A stretch of DNA of 10,307 bases from Mycoemilia scoparia (Eukaryota; Kickxellomycota; Kickxellomycetes; Kickxellales; Kickxellaceae): assembly GCA_027575805.1 (NCBI GenBank), contig JANBPU010000460.1:1-10307 (forward strand), read 5' to 3'. This document shows positions 1 to 8,680 of the stretch, in pieces (position 1 is the first letter of the stretch; the number at the start of each line of letters is the position of its first letter). The notes beneath the pieces were generated by a model. It ran no database searches, was not told the origin of the DNA, and saw only the letters and a list, made by a program, of their open reading frames with translations. The translations under genes were made by a program, and so were the position numbers.

Positions 1-6
1 TTAATT

Positions 7-119
7 TATATGGGTAATAATTTTTGAAGGGTGAATATTTATAGGGGCAGCAATCACAGCCAAATGGATGTCCAGTTGTACTAGTAAACTTTAACCCTTC
101 AAAAATCATTACCTATATG
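7..119. repeat. MITE-like element, copy A (inverted ends)
   Basis: The 26-bp end at 7-32 and the reverse complement of 94-119 agree at 23 of 26 positions. They share the core ATTTTTGAAGGGT. The ~60 bp between them carry no coding potential. A second, more decayed copy lies at 1360-1476 in the opposite orientation and also matches in the interior (CTAGTAAA, GGATG/GGAGC blocks), so this is a dispersed family and not a chance hairpin. Size and structure fit a miniature inverted-repeat transposable element. No clear target-site duplication can be read; a TA flank is possible because both ends lie in TATAT sequence. The superfamily is unknown. Confidence 0.5.
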
Positions 120-320
120 TTATAAATAAGGGTGTTTATCTATTAAACAATTCCTTTCTTTGATTATTTATAATAGCTTGACCTTAATAATAAAATGATA
201 GTCGACTTTGGATACAGATCAGCGTTGAATATGCCATACCATGATTTTTGCCAAGAAAAAAATCAGGCATAAGTAGAATAAAGGTAATCTACAACATGTA
301 GATTAGATTTAGCTGTCACA

Positions 321-493
321 AGGGGTTAACTCAAGTGTTAGAATGGCGCTATAACCGCTATTCCAAAAGAGTGACCACCCTGATGGGGGAGGCTATCAGG
401 GCTGTATTTGAGGATTTATTGGGCGTATATTGTTGGGTGAGGCCTATATTCCAACATCAAGCAAAGATTAGAAGGAATTCGATGAAATTCTAA
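321..493 (+). other. tRNA-like head followed by three small hairpins; possible SINE
   Basis: The start resembles the 5' half of a tRNA. TTAACTCAAGTGTTAGAA (326-343) resembles a D-arm/A-box. It is followed by a 5-bp anticodon-type stem (344-348 with 356-360, one G-T pair) closing a 7-nt loop CTATAAC whose central triplet would be ATA. No T-arm or B-box with GTTCGA at the right spacing is present, so it is not a functional tRNA gene. Downstream are inverted repeats CCCTGAT/ATCAGGG (378-384/395-401), TGTTGG/CCAACA (431-436/451-456) and TTAGAA/TTCTAA (468-473/488-493). A tRNA-derived retroposon head is one explanation; chance similarity is another. Confidence 0.25.
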
Positions 494-1359
494 AAAGAAT
501 TTGTTTTGGCTATAAATACAAAATGGGTGTTTAATGGCGCTTCGGGGATAAGTATGACGTACTCATACATACAATCTCTCTAGCAACTGTATAGCAGCAT
601 GGACTGCATGTTTGCATGTATGTCTGTGAAATTACAATGGTTTCAAGGGGTAATATATTACCAGCTGCATCTAAATCTGTTTGTATGTCTATACCCTTCT
701 TTGGTTCTTGCAATACCCAAATTTTTAATAAAAGTAGGAATAGTAGTCTAGAATGTTTGAAAAGAAGAAAGGAGAATAGGGCAAAACAAGCTCAAGAGAG
801 ATCCTTAAGGAGCAATAAATATTATCACTTCTCCATAACCACTCATCTTTGACTATATGGCAAGATTTCATTTGGGATCAAGCATATTGTAGGCCAAAAT
901 AGACCCTCAGATATTTTATATGTAACTCCTGGAGACCCATTTTTTGCCTAAGGCCTTGTGAACTTTGACCAAATTTTCGATCACACGGTCCCACCACTGT
1001 TGTTTTCTTGCCAAGACATTACATTTTACTCCAAAAAAGTAGCAGTAATAGAAGCAGTGAGGGGTGGTTTGTTTATTACTGTTTAAAAAACTAGATAGAT
1101 CCGCCAAATAAGCTAAAATGTGTTTTATACAAAATTTGGTTTATAATTGAAGCTTAATACACTCTCGTTTAGATAAAATTCCCATCATGATTCAAATAGA
1201 AACACATGCGAAGCAGGCTAAATTATTATAATAGACAATAATGATCAATATCGCTGTTGTTAAACAAACCTATCAACTTATCTCTCACACAGACATATAC
1301 ACCCAAACACTTATTATACATACAATATTATATGGCTTTTAATACTGAGTTCAAATGAA
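494..1359. other. Non-coding or unassigned AT-rich stretch
   Basis: I find no gene here that I can defend. The longest frames are short (78 aa or less). The minus frame ending at 916 reads protein-like near its end (a WWDRVIENLVKVHKALG stretch) but has no ATG, because its apparent start is TTG. It could be a transposon relic, but I recognise no family. There is a TATAAATA sequence at about 511, with no gene attached. Confidence 0.4.
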
Positions 1360-1476
1360 CGTATACGGATCACTATTTTTGAAGGGTTGCTAACTTTTAC
1401 TAGTAGGCCAGCTCCATCATGCATATTGGCCTGCACGGAGTATGCATTTAGGCCATCAAAAACAATTGCCCACATA
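1360..1476. repeat. MITE-like element, copy B (decayed, inverted relative to copy A)
   Basis: The left end, 1360-1388, shares ATTTTTGAAGGGTT and then TTACTAGTA with the reverse complement of the right half of the element at 7-119. The right end, 1451-1476, read in reverse complement, matches the left end of that copy at about 19 of 26 positions. The whole copy is therefore the same family in reverse orientation, with its own two ends now much less alike than those of copy A, which suggests an older insertion. No coding capacity. Confidence 0.42.
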
Positions 1477-2449
1477 AACCTTTAATGAGAGCATGTGTGA
1501 ACATTGCTATATTGTATGGAAACGCAGCAAATAATAGTATAGTTAATGACAAGACAATTCAAAGTGTGCCTGTAGCAGTAGCAAGTAATTGAACATACAG
1601 ATGTAAAAGAAGATTATTGAGCCAAAACAACCGTATCTGTCAATACAATGCTTTAGCCGAATGCGAATGTCCTTCGGATCAAAGATACTGATAATAATGT
1701 CACCAGCCTTGCTGCGGTTGGTGTCAGGCTAGACTAGAATAGAATAGACTAGGTCGGACCGAAGATATGTTGCTTGATATATACCCCCACCTGTTTTTAC
1801 AATCAATTTACTGCTATTATAGTTCCAAAGGCCAGAGATTAGAGGGCTAAGGACCAAGCATTGACTTGTCCTCTAACATAGAAAGACTAGAAAGAAACAA
1901 TGGATCAAGAGGAGACTATCAGGTTGCGATTTCTTGCATCTTTAGATTGCCAGTTAAGGTAAGAAATGGGGAGAAGAGATATGGCGACCATGTAAATTTA
2001 GGAGAGGGAGATGTATCATGAAACAACAGCAACATAGTGATCTGCATTTCATCATAGAAAGATAGAATAAAAAAGAGACCAAATCTAAGAAAGGAAAATA
2101 TAGTAGGGGTATCATCATCCTCGCAAATACTACCACTACGACTATCAGCAGGAGCAGCATCAGAAATGCTGGACAGGATTTTCAATCGAGCCAAACTAGA
2201 TACTCGCATCTTTTAGTATATAATTGCTGGGATGGCTCTCTCACACTCACTCTCCTTTTAGTAGCAACAATAGCAATAAGGAAAACCAGTTAGTTGTAGA
2301 AAGAAGCTCAGCAAAGTAGCAGCTACAAACAAAACTACATAATTATGCAGAAGCAGATGCTGTATTGTATGGGTGTGTGTGTGTAGTAGTCAAGCAATAA
2401 ATGTCAGTAGTGAGCTGTTATCTCTCTCTCTGCTGCCACTTTCAAGCAT
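1477..2449. other. Unassigned stretch; one isolated exon-like start
   Basis: No gene is supported. At 1900 an ATG in good context (AAACAATGG) opens 19 codons and runs straight into a GTAAGA donor at 1959, but I could not find a downstream exon that continues the frame convincingly. The antisense frame 2209-1919 is open for 96 codons, and other frames are open too, so none stands out. There is a (TG)n run near 2371-2384. AATAAA at 2396-2401 has no evident gene upstream. Confidence 0.35.
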
Positions 2450-3470
2450 ACGCATCTTCTCTGACTTTGTGCTGTTTAGGAAAGGAGTTGTTGGCCAGCT
2501 CGTTGTGGCAGTGGGAAAAAGAGACAGGAGACAGATAACCCACATCGAAAGGACATTCTGTGCGGGTGCGCTGCACACCAGCCACTGCCGCACATACCAA
2601 AGGAAGCCGTTGATAGGTTGTTTAAAAGAGAAGGAAGAGGAGGGATCAACAAACCTCATGTATTGACTAAACCAGGAAAGCTACAAGAGCCCAATGGGGA
2701 ATCGGAATTCGAAAGATTGTTGGAGGCCGATTAGAAAGTAGGGCAAAACATTTCCCCCCAAATTCCCAACAGCTTTGCAAGTGTGCGTCAGAGGGGGTCC
2801 ATAGTAGTAGCAATGATAACAGTAGTAGCGGATGGCTACTGGGCTTGTGCTTTGGCTGCGCTCCCATGTTCATCATTGCAGCGAAAAAGTATGTTTATCA
2901 TGAACGGGCTTTGGCTGGCAGTGGTCTCTTTTTATTCCAAGTTCTTGGCAGGTCTCGGCTACAGCCGCAGCTGGTCCTGGTGGTGGTGGTGGTGGTGCTG
3001 TAGCTTATCGCTCTTTTGGTTAGAGGCTTTGGGGTTCCTATTGCTCAAAGCTAATCTAAAGAAATTTATAGCGACTGATAAAATATCGTCAGGGGCAGGG
3101 ATACAGAGTCTGTAGAAGAAACAGTGTCGTAGTGTGGTGCATTTTTCCACTGGGGTTACGGTTGACTTACCAAAGCCTTTCCAAATAAATCTTTTACTTC
3201 AAACCACTGGATTCCACACCCTTTTTGTTATTATCGCTATTGTAGCTGTGCTACGACCCCAGAGGGAGCACGAACCCGCTCACACATTTTCAGCCCCGCT
3301 GCTGCAACAGTATTATTGACTCTCACATTCATCCGTATCAAGCCTCCAAAATCCTTACCAGCCATTCAATCATCTACACCCATCTGACAGTCATAGTGCA
3401 CACATAAACATATCCAATACATAGCTCGCCCCAGCTGTTCTGGCTGGTCGTTGTTACTATCTTTGCGACT
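2450..3470. other. G+C-richer undeciphered region upstream of gene 1
   Basis: Base composition is visibly richer in G+C than in the flanks, and several overlapping frames on both strands are open for 70-118 codons, most lacking an early ATG. They exclude each other, so openness alone is weak evidence. Splice-like signals on the minus strand include GTAAGT at 3170 and TTCTTCTACAG ending at 3110 (61-nt interval). A (GGT)6 run lies at 2979-2996. I recognise no protein family. It could be a spliced gene I cannot assemble, a gene relic, or an extended upstream region of gene 1. Confidence 0.35.
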
Positions 3471-3477
3471 AACCAAA

Positions 3478-3488
3478 TATATAAATAG
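3478..3488 (+). promoter_or_regulatory. TATA box of CYSTM gene 1
   Basis: TATATAAATAG ends 111 nt before the ATG at 3600. No ATG occurs between it and the start, which is compatible with transcription starting about 30 nt downstream and a leader of about 80 nt. Genes 2 and 3 have TATA boxes at almost the same distance. Confidence 0.55.
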
Positions 3489-3599
3489 TCCTCCAGTACC
3501 TAGTCACCAGTTACAACAATCTTGGTTATTCTTTTCTCCAGTTCTAGTTCTAAACCCTTTACACTTGTAACTTTTCGGAGCTACTACCGCATCAACAAT

Positions 3600-3806
3600 A
3601 TGAGTTATCCCCAGCAACAGCCTTACTATCCCCCACAGGGTGGCTATGGTGCTCCTCCACCACCACCACAGCAACCCATTATTGTCCAACAGCCCGCCGA
3701 GAAGCAGGGAGGAGGTCATGGCTGTCTTGCCTGCTGTGCCGGCTGCTTGGCTTGCTGTGCTTTGGAAGAATTGTGCTGCTGTGCCTGTGAAGAAATGTGC
3801 TGCTAA
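3600..3806 (+). CDS. CYSTM-family cysteine-rich membrane protein, minimal form (gene 1)
   Basis: This is a 68-aa protein. Residues 1-36 form a Pro/Gln/Tyr/Gly-rich head (MSYPQQQPYYPPQGGYG, then a five-Pro run). Residues 37-41 are a Gly-rich hinge, and residues 42-68 hold 12 cysteines (42, 45, 46, 49, 52, 53, 59-61, 63, 67, 68) with Ala/Leu between them. This layout is typical of the CYSTM family: a short polar Pro/Gln-rich N-terminus and a single Cys-rich C-terminal module that inserts in, or is acyl-anchored to, a membrane. In yeast, members sit at the cell periphery and affect stress resistance; the exact biochemical role is unknown. The frame is open further upstream, but 3600 is the first ATG, has A at -3, and gives the family's usual length. 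Glu pairs (56-57, 64-65) interrupt the hydrophobic stretch, so S-acylation may help membrane attachment (inference). Intronless. It lies 2.7 kb before gene 2 on the same strand. Confidence 0.82.
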   Translation: MSYPQQQPYYPPQGGYGAPPPPPQQPIIVQQPAEKQGGGHGCLACCAGCLACCALEELCCCACEEMCC

Positions 3807-5477
3807 CCAATCAACTCGACATCATCCGCGCTAAATCTCTTCATACGTCGTCCTATCCGGATATCCAGCCACAACATCAGCGATGGTGATGGTGACGATG
3901 AGTATATTTGGATATAATATGATTTCGGTGTATTTATCTCTATCGTTTTGTCGGTCATCTTGAACGTAAAATAACGTTGCCGAGATTTAGTTTACAACCA
4001 TAATTTCTATACAGAGTTATGATGAACAGCAAAAACATCAACAGCGTGGACATTATATAAGCTAATAATTGCATTGGTAATTTCGAGCGAGACTGACTCT
4101 ATTCGTATTTCGCCATTTCTCTCTCCCTCACAGAACTTCTCATAGCCACCACAATCATTATTACTATTATTATTATCATTAGTAGTAGTAGTTTGGACGG
4201 TTGATCTCTCTCTATATTTCCTTATCACATACACTCACCATTTCTTTTCGTGTTGTCATTATATCCTCCTCCTCCTCCTTCTCACTTTCTTTTCATTTCA
4301 GCTTTGAACCACCACCATTTATATTATTATCATTATTATTAAATTTGTGTTTGTTATAATATACATTACATACGCACTATTTCTTTTTCCATCTAATGAC
4401 AAACAAACATTTAAATGTAATTTTTATAATGCTGTCATACCTTTACACACACACACACTTCGGTTATATATTTATATCTGTGTAATCCGGATCTTGTATT
4501 TAAACACTTCTGCTAATGCTGCCGCCACATTTCTTTTCGGCCATTTCACTTGTGGTTTCATTGTTGTCCGTATAGAGAGAGGGAGATGTAATATCATGGA
4601 AGGTTCTTTTATTACACAAAGAAAGCAAGGGAACAAAAAGAACGCCAAGGAATCCAACTCCACGATCACATCTTTTTCATAACACAAACCATTATTCCCC
4701 ACAGGCTGGGTATAAACTTTTAGCCGTATAATAGTAAAAAAGAACGAGATTCTAGATAGAAAAAGAGAATGTTCTTTTGTTGCAATCATTCATTCATTCA
4801 TTCGTATTTTGTTTCTTCTGAACTTACTAACTAACTGACTGAATGAGAGTGTGATTTTTAACCAATCAATTTAATTTATTTATCATTATTAAATTACTCA
4901 AGACTAGCAACTGTCGTATCATGTGATTTGAAATAAAGACCAAAAGTTAACAAGCCAAGAGTGGTGTTAATCTTGTGATGATAATCTTGATAATAATATT
5001 TGATTAATTTTTCATTATACTCAAGTCACACAATAGCTACTGCACAGCCATCACAACTACTGCTGATATAGTGCAGCTTGAGCTTTTTCAAAGACTTTTA
5101 TTTGTTACCTAATAGATACATCTATATTATATCTGTGTGTGTGTGTGTGAACCTAGGAACCAACATGTTCACCATACTGCCTACAAACAGACTTGTGCTT
5201 GTATTTTTGAAGTAGTGGCAGTAACAATAGTAATGGGAAATAGTCGATATGTTAGAGTAAGTAAGTAAGTACGTACGTAATAAGAACAGGCATTGTGAAA
5301 GATACGTATCGTATTATACACATAATTCACACGTCTTCCCAAATAGAAATAAAGTATTAGCTTTGTTGTTCATATATATATATATATATGTATGTTGGGT
5401 AAGGAACGATAAAATCAACATCTGTAGAGCATCATAGTAGCCCATTAGACCCCAAACACATATCTAACTAACTAGGT
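3807..5477. other. AT-rich intergenic spacer with many microsatellites
   Basis: It holds the gene 1 trailer and no convincing gene. Simple repeats include ATT/AGT triplets at about 4154-4191, CCT triplets at 4265-4280, ATT at 4321-4341, (AC)7 at 4445-4458, CATT units at 4787-4803, (TG)8 at 5134-5149, GTAA units at 5257-5270 followed by ACGTACGT, and (AT)9 at 5372-5389. The open frames at 4347-4682 (+) and 4472-4789 (-) are opposite one another, AT-rich and of no recognisable family. The end of the gene 1 transcript cannot be placed; there is no AATAAA close behind it. Confidence 0.5.
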
Positions 5478-5732
5478 TTAAGCTAAAATGCTTCTATGTG
5501 GAAAGCTATTTTGTGCTATGGAAAAGTCTATTGCGATGGAGAGTGTGGATCTTAAGCTCAGATGATCAAATATGTGCGTGGGTATGGCTGAATCAATAGT
5601 CAGTTCCTGGAAAATACCATTTAGAAGCTCTGCTATTGGCAGAAACTCACATACTTGTCCAATAAATATAAAGAAACAAGCATAATTTTGTGTATAAAAG
5701 CGCAGCATGGCATACTGCTGCTCCAATACCAT
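5478..5732 (-). CDS. Weak candidate small hypothetical protein, possibly with a 48-nt intron
   Basis: From an ATG with A at -3 (5732) the minus strand is open for 84 codons (MVLEQQYAMLRFYTQNYA and onward, ending HRSILA). I recognise no family. Inside it is an almost textbook short fungal intron: GTATGT donor at 5654, CTAAAT branch-like site, TTTTCCAG acceptor at 5607. It is 48 nt long, so the frame stays open whether or not it is spliced (84 or 68 aa). Composition is less repetitive than the surroundings. Against it: the frame is short, the DNA is AT-rich, no promoter or poly(A) signal stands out, and the opposite strand just to the right also has a 67-codon open frame without an ATG. An unrecognised small gene or chance are both possible. 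Confidence 0.22.
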   Translation of the reverse strand: MVLEQQYAMLRFYTQNYACFFIFIGQVCEFLPIAELLNGIFQELTIDSAIPTHIFDHLSLRSTLSIAIDFSIAQNSFPHRSILA

Positions 5733-6366
5733 GATGTTTATTATGAAGAGGGTCACTTGATTCAAGTACAAAAGTTCTTTTTATTTATCCTTACTGTAAG
5801 TGTGAGAGAGTAACTATAAATCTGATCCGAGAAAAGCCACACACAGATGTTTTACTGCTGCTGCTGCTGCTGATTGCAGGATTTGTGGATATTAAGAAGA
5901 GGTTTGAAATAGAAGATCTATTTGTCTTGGCGCAGAAGGTGATATAATAAGGATAAGATGCGACAGAGGTTCATTTAAACTATACAGTGAAAATTGATAA
6001 GCTTACTTTGGTATACCAATTTTGATACTCTTTCAAGAAGCTCTTTATTAAACAATTGGGAGAGTGATTAGGCTTAAAATGCGAGAGAGTGAGAGCAGGA
6101 AAGGGACATTCAGTCAAGAGTGACTGCGTGCAGCCTCTGTGTCACGGAGCTTCTGCAGAAACCATGAGGCGTCATTATTTGATATTTCCACACACACACT
6201 CTCTCTTTTCTTGGCTTAGTTCACAAGCACAAATACTTGCTTAAACCCTTTATTTTCGTCTTCTCTTTGTGTTCCACTTTCTTATATTTAGTTTTTATCT
6301 AATACTTTCTATCTTTTCTTGTTCTTATATCTTTTCCACAAGCCACAACACTCTCAGGCAAAAAAT
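5733..6366. other. Spacer upstream of gene 2, with (CTG)6
   Basis: No gene is supported. The plus frame between stops at about 5744 and 5945 is open for 67 codons and reads moderately protein-like after 5880, but it has no ATG. (CTG)6 lies at 5855-5872. TTCAAGAAG at 6032-6040 resembles half of a heat-shock element but is too short to call. The last 300 bp before gene 2 are rich in CT and TTT, typical of a fungal promoter. Confidence 0.4.
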
Positions 6367-6376
6367 TATAAAAAAG
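6367..6376 (+). promoter_or_regulatory. Likely TATA box of CYSTM gene 2
   Basis: TATAAAAAAG ends 121 nt before the ATG at 6498, close to the spacing seen for genes 1 and 3. No ATG occurs in between. A second TATAAAAAG at 6454-6462 is only 35 nt from the ATG; used alone it would leave almost no leader, so I prefer the upstream box, but both may work. Confidence 0.45.
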
Positions 6377-6497
6377 ACATATATACGCTCAGCTTTGTGT
6401 ATAGTTTTTTTGCATCAAACAAACATACTAGTTATTAAACCCTTCATCATCCATATAAAAAGCCTATCTCCATACTCACAATAATAATCAATTAATA

Positions 6498-7343
6498 ATG
6501 GGAAACACCGAATATAACAAGGAATATAAAAACAGCCAATATCAGCAGGGTGCTGCTGTTCCTCCGCCTCCACCATACCAGGGCGAGAACGCATCTTACT
6601 ACAATACTTCTGCACCACCTGCTCAACCCCAAGTTTATGCCCAGCCTGCAGCACAAAGTCCATATCCACAACTGCCTTATACCAGCGGGGTTCCTGCTCC
6701 TCCTCCCCCACCACCACCACCACCACAACAGCCTGGCCAAGAAGATGGTTCAAGGGGACTTGGAGGCGGCTATGGCCATCATCATCAACACCATGGTGGT
6801 GGATATTATCAGGGTGGATATTATCAACACCAACAACCTGGTGTCATTTATGTTCAACAACAACCTCAACGCTCTGATACTGCAGGTAAGTAAACCACAT
6901 AGAATGCATATTGAGTGAAATTAATACTATTTAATTTCTATTTCTATTTAAATTAGACATCATGATATGATTTATTATGTATTACTAAAATTAAAAATAT
7001 TATTTTTATTTGTTGATGTTGGTAGATTGTTGTGCTTCGTGTTGTACTTGTCTGTAAGTATAATATTCATTTTAATGACTATAACAACAATAATAATACT
7101 ATTGTTATTGTTGAACAAGAAAAAGAAGAAAGAAAGAAATATTGGTTCTATATATTATTATATAAAGAGGCTCACTCTCAGTATAGCCAATATTTCCTTC
7201 TCAAAAAAAAACATAGTATTTTTATTAGCTTTATAATTGTATAAATCACAAATTAACATTCTTGTTTATTTCTACTCTATAGTGCTTGTTCGGCCCTTAT
7301 GACAGTTTGTCTAAATTCTTTCTTGTGCTGTCTTGGATGTTAA
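6498..7343 (+). CDS. CYSTM-family protein encoded by three exons with a 28-nt microexon (gene 2)
   Basis: Coding sequence is join(6498..6885, 7026..7053, 7283..7343): 477 nt, 158 aa, ending in TAA. The single long frame on the DNA stops in the first intron just after residue 129 and so lacks the module; splicing restores it. Residues 1-129 are low complexity: Pro runs (22-26 and nine Pro at 68-76), Gln, Tyr, and a Gly/His/Tyr stretch at 88-111 (GYGHHHQHHGGGYYQGGYYQ). Residues 130-158 are the Cys module with 10 cysteines (131, 132, 135, 136, 138, 141, 148, 154, 155, 158): a DCCASCCTC start, a Leu/Ala/Met/Val centre and a CCLGC end. The start has A at -3. Donors are GTAAGT at both introns and acceptors are TAG. 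Both introns cut inside the module, which supports the model because each join continues the Cys pattern. The role is presumably membrane-surface or stress related, as for the family; the partner is unknown. The His/Gly segment and Cys tail could bind metal (inference). Confidence 0.85.
6886..7025 (+). other. Intron 1 of gene 2 (140 nt)
   Basis: The donor is GTAAGT at 6886. A branch-like TTACTAAAA lies at 6982-6990, about 36 nt before the acceptor GGTAG ending at 7025. The intron interrupts a codon after its first base (G|AT, Asp130). An in-frame TAA right after the donor would truncate an unspliced product before any cysteine. Confidence 0.75.
7054..7282 (+). other. Intron 2 of gene 2 (229 nt)
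   Basis: The donor is GTAAGT at 7054. A branch-like TTAAC lies at 7253-7257, and the acceptor is CTCTATAG ending at 7282. It splits the Leu139 codon as CT|T. The interior is A/T-rich with ATT and A runs. The combination of two GTAAGT donors 168 nt apart and a continuing Cys pattern makes this intron convincing. Confidence 0.72.
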
Positions 7344-8567
7344 TTTTGGTATCACTAGTTTTCTTCGTCACTACCACTTTACTACGAGTTGTGCATTCAG
7401 TTTATCTATTTCTCCATCACTACTATTATTATTATCATTATTATTATTATTGCTTTATACACATTTATCTTCTCCCTCACTATATTTTTTGCTTTTGCTC
7501 TCCCTTCAGGTTCTTTAAAAGTTTCATTTCGTATCAGTTCAGTTAATAATAGTTTTTGATTTTGTTTCTGTTTTTTAGTTATTGTTATGATAAATACATA
7601 CATTCCATTTCAATGTATAAATCATCCATCCTTCTCTCTCTTATTGACATAGAGTACTGACTATTGCTTTGGAGATTTATAAAGATTCTTTTAAGGTTCT
7701 TTGTAAACCACGCACTCACGGCTATATAAAGCTTTGGTGTATAGGTCTTTTAGCTTCTTACCATCATCATCATCATCGTCATCTGTGCTTGGGTTCTTTG
7801 GATTAGTGGTCAGAGTATCACACAGAAAGTATGTGATTTTGCTGTGGGATGATACCATTATTGTTGACATTTCGGCCAATAACCAAAAATATATCATTTC
7901 CAATTTCGAACATACCTTGTAGACTTCTTCCTTTCTTTTCATTATTTAGTAAAGTCAAGAATAGAAAGAACAAATCCCCTATTGGCTTATATCTACATAC
8001 TTTATTACGCACATATATAAAAGACCGTTATTTCTACTTTCTTCAACCCTGGTTTGTTCTTTTCTTTTTTATTTCTTTGTTCTTTAGGCTACTTTGTAAT
8101 ATCTTTATACGATTCCTGATAAACCAAAGAAAAGCTTACTTGGTCAAACTTTAAGACTGTTTAATAATGCACCTTTTTTATTCTTAAAGGATTTTCTTTA
8201 AAGATCTTTGTATAAAAGAAAAGGTGAAAGTTGGAAGGTAGGTTGATGTGTGTACACGTTTATAAAGTCAATATATTGCCCATATGGCCAAGTTGACTAG
8301 TAGAAACATCTTTGTGTCTGTTTATTCCAATTGCATGTGTGTAAGAAACTTTACTTTGGATTTTCGATATTATCATGTTTTTTTTGTAGAGGATTTTCCT
8401 TCATCGCTTGTTTTATATCTACGAGTTGTCGCCTCCCCCCACTTATTCTCCATTTTCTGTTCTTTTATTCTTTTTATTAAACATTTCATTTTTGAAATTA
8501 TATTTATTGTATGCATGTATATATAACCAAATCATCTGATATATATCACAGAAACTATCATCATAAA
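7344..8567. other. T-rich spacer between genes 2 and 3
   Basis: It contains the gene 2 trailer and the gene 3 upstream region. ATT repeats lie at about 7422-7450. The plus frame 7849-8154 is open for 101 codons but is composed mainly of Phe/Leu/Ile from T-rich DNA. The minus frame 7942-7691 has an ATG and a run of seven Asp, and frames on the other strand and in the other minus phase are open over the same bases, so no coding claim is made. No AATAAA clearly follows gene 2. Confidence 0.45.
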
Positions 8568-8576
8568 TATAAAAAG
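8568..8576 (+). promoter_or_regulatory. TATA box of CYSTM gene 3
   Basis: TATAAAAAG ends 104 nt before the ATG at 8681. The interval has no ATG and includes a CAA/CAG-rich tract (8614-8639), which would form an unstructured leader. The same nonamer occurs upstream of gene 2 at 6454-6462. Confidence 0.55.
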
Positions 8577-8680
8577 AGATCCAGAGCATTTTCGAGTCCA
8601 TTATTTGTTATTAACAACAGCAACAACAGCAACAACAATAGCCACAACTTCAATTACAAAAGCGAGAGTCGTTTTGAAAA

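Noticed and set aside
916..1107. Minus frame with a protein-like WWDRVIENLVKVHKALG stretch, perhaps a transposase remnant.
   Set aside because: There is no ATG, the frame is short and matches no family I recognise; a translated search could reopen it.
1730..1756. TAGACTAG direct repeat, with TCTAGTCT-type repeats also at 10088-10112.
   Set aside because: The units are too short and low in complexity, with no boundary or extended match beyond 8 bp.
1900..2215. Possible first exon of a plus-strand gene (ATG at 1900, MDQEETIRLRFLASLDCQLR, GTAAGA donor at 1959) with a possible last exon reading MLDRIFNRAKLDTRIF and a stop near 2215.
   Set aside because: I could not connect the two in frame with sound acceptor and branch sites except by a tiny 32-aa product; the antisense strand is also open here, so the signal is not decisive.
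5846..5875. ATG followed by a run of five Cys codons (MFYCCCCC), which could suggest a further CYSTM tail.
   Set aside because: It is one reading of the (CTG)6 microsatellite; the frame is only about 15 codons between stops and has no module pattern.
6032..6040. Heat-shock-element-like TTCAAGAAG upstream of gene 2.
   Set aside because: Only about two units are present, which is expected by chance in a window of this size.
6498..6515. N-terminal Met-Gly of gene 2 as an N-myristoylation signal.
   Set aside because: Residue 6 is Tyr and not the favoured Ser/Thr, so the consensus is not met.
7691..7942. Minus-strand frame of 83 codons with ATG, seven Asp and GTATGT/GTAAGA-like donors.
   Set aside because: The Asp run comes from a CAT/ATC triplet repeat, overlapping frames on both strands are equally open, and splicing at the visible sites gives an immediate stop.
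7849..8154. 101-codon plus frame.
   Set aside because: Composition (Phe, Leu, Ile, Tyr, Lys) is what T- and A-rich spacer gives, and no promoter or homologous motif is visible.
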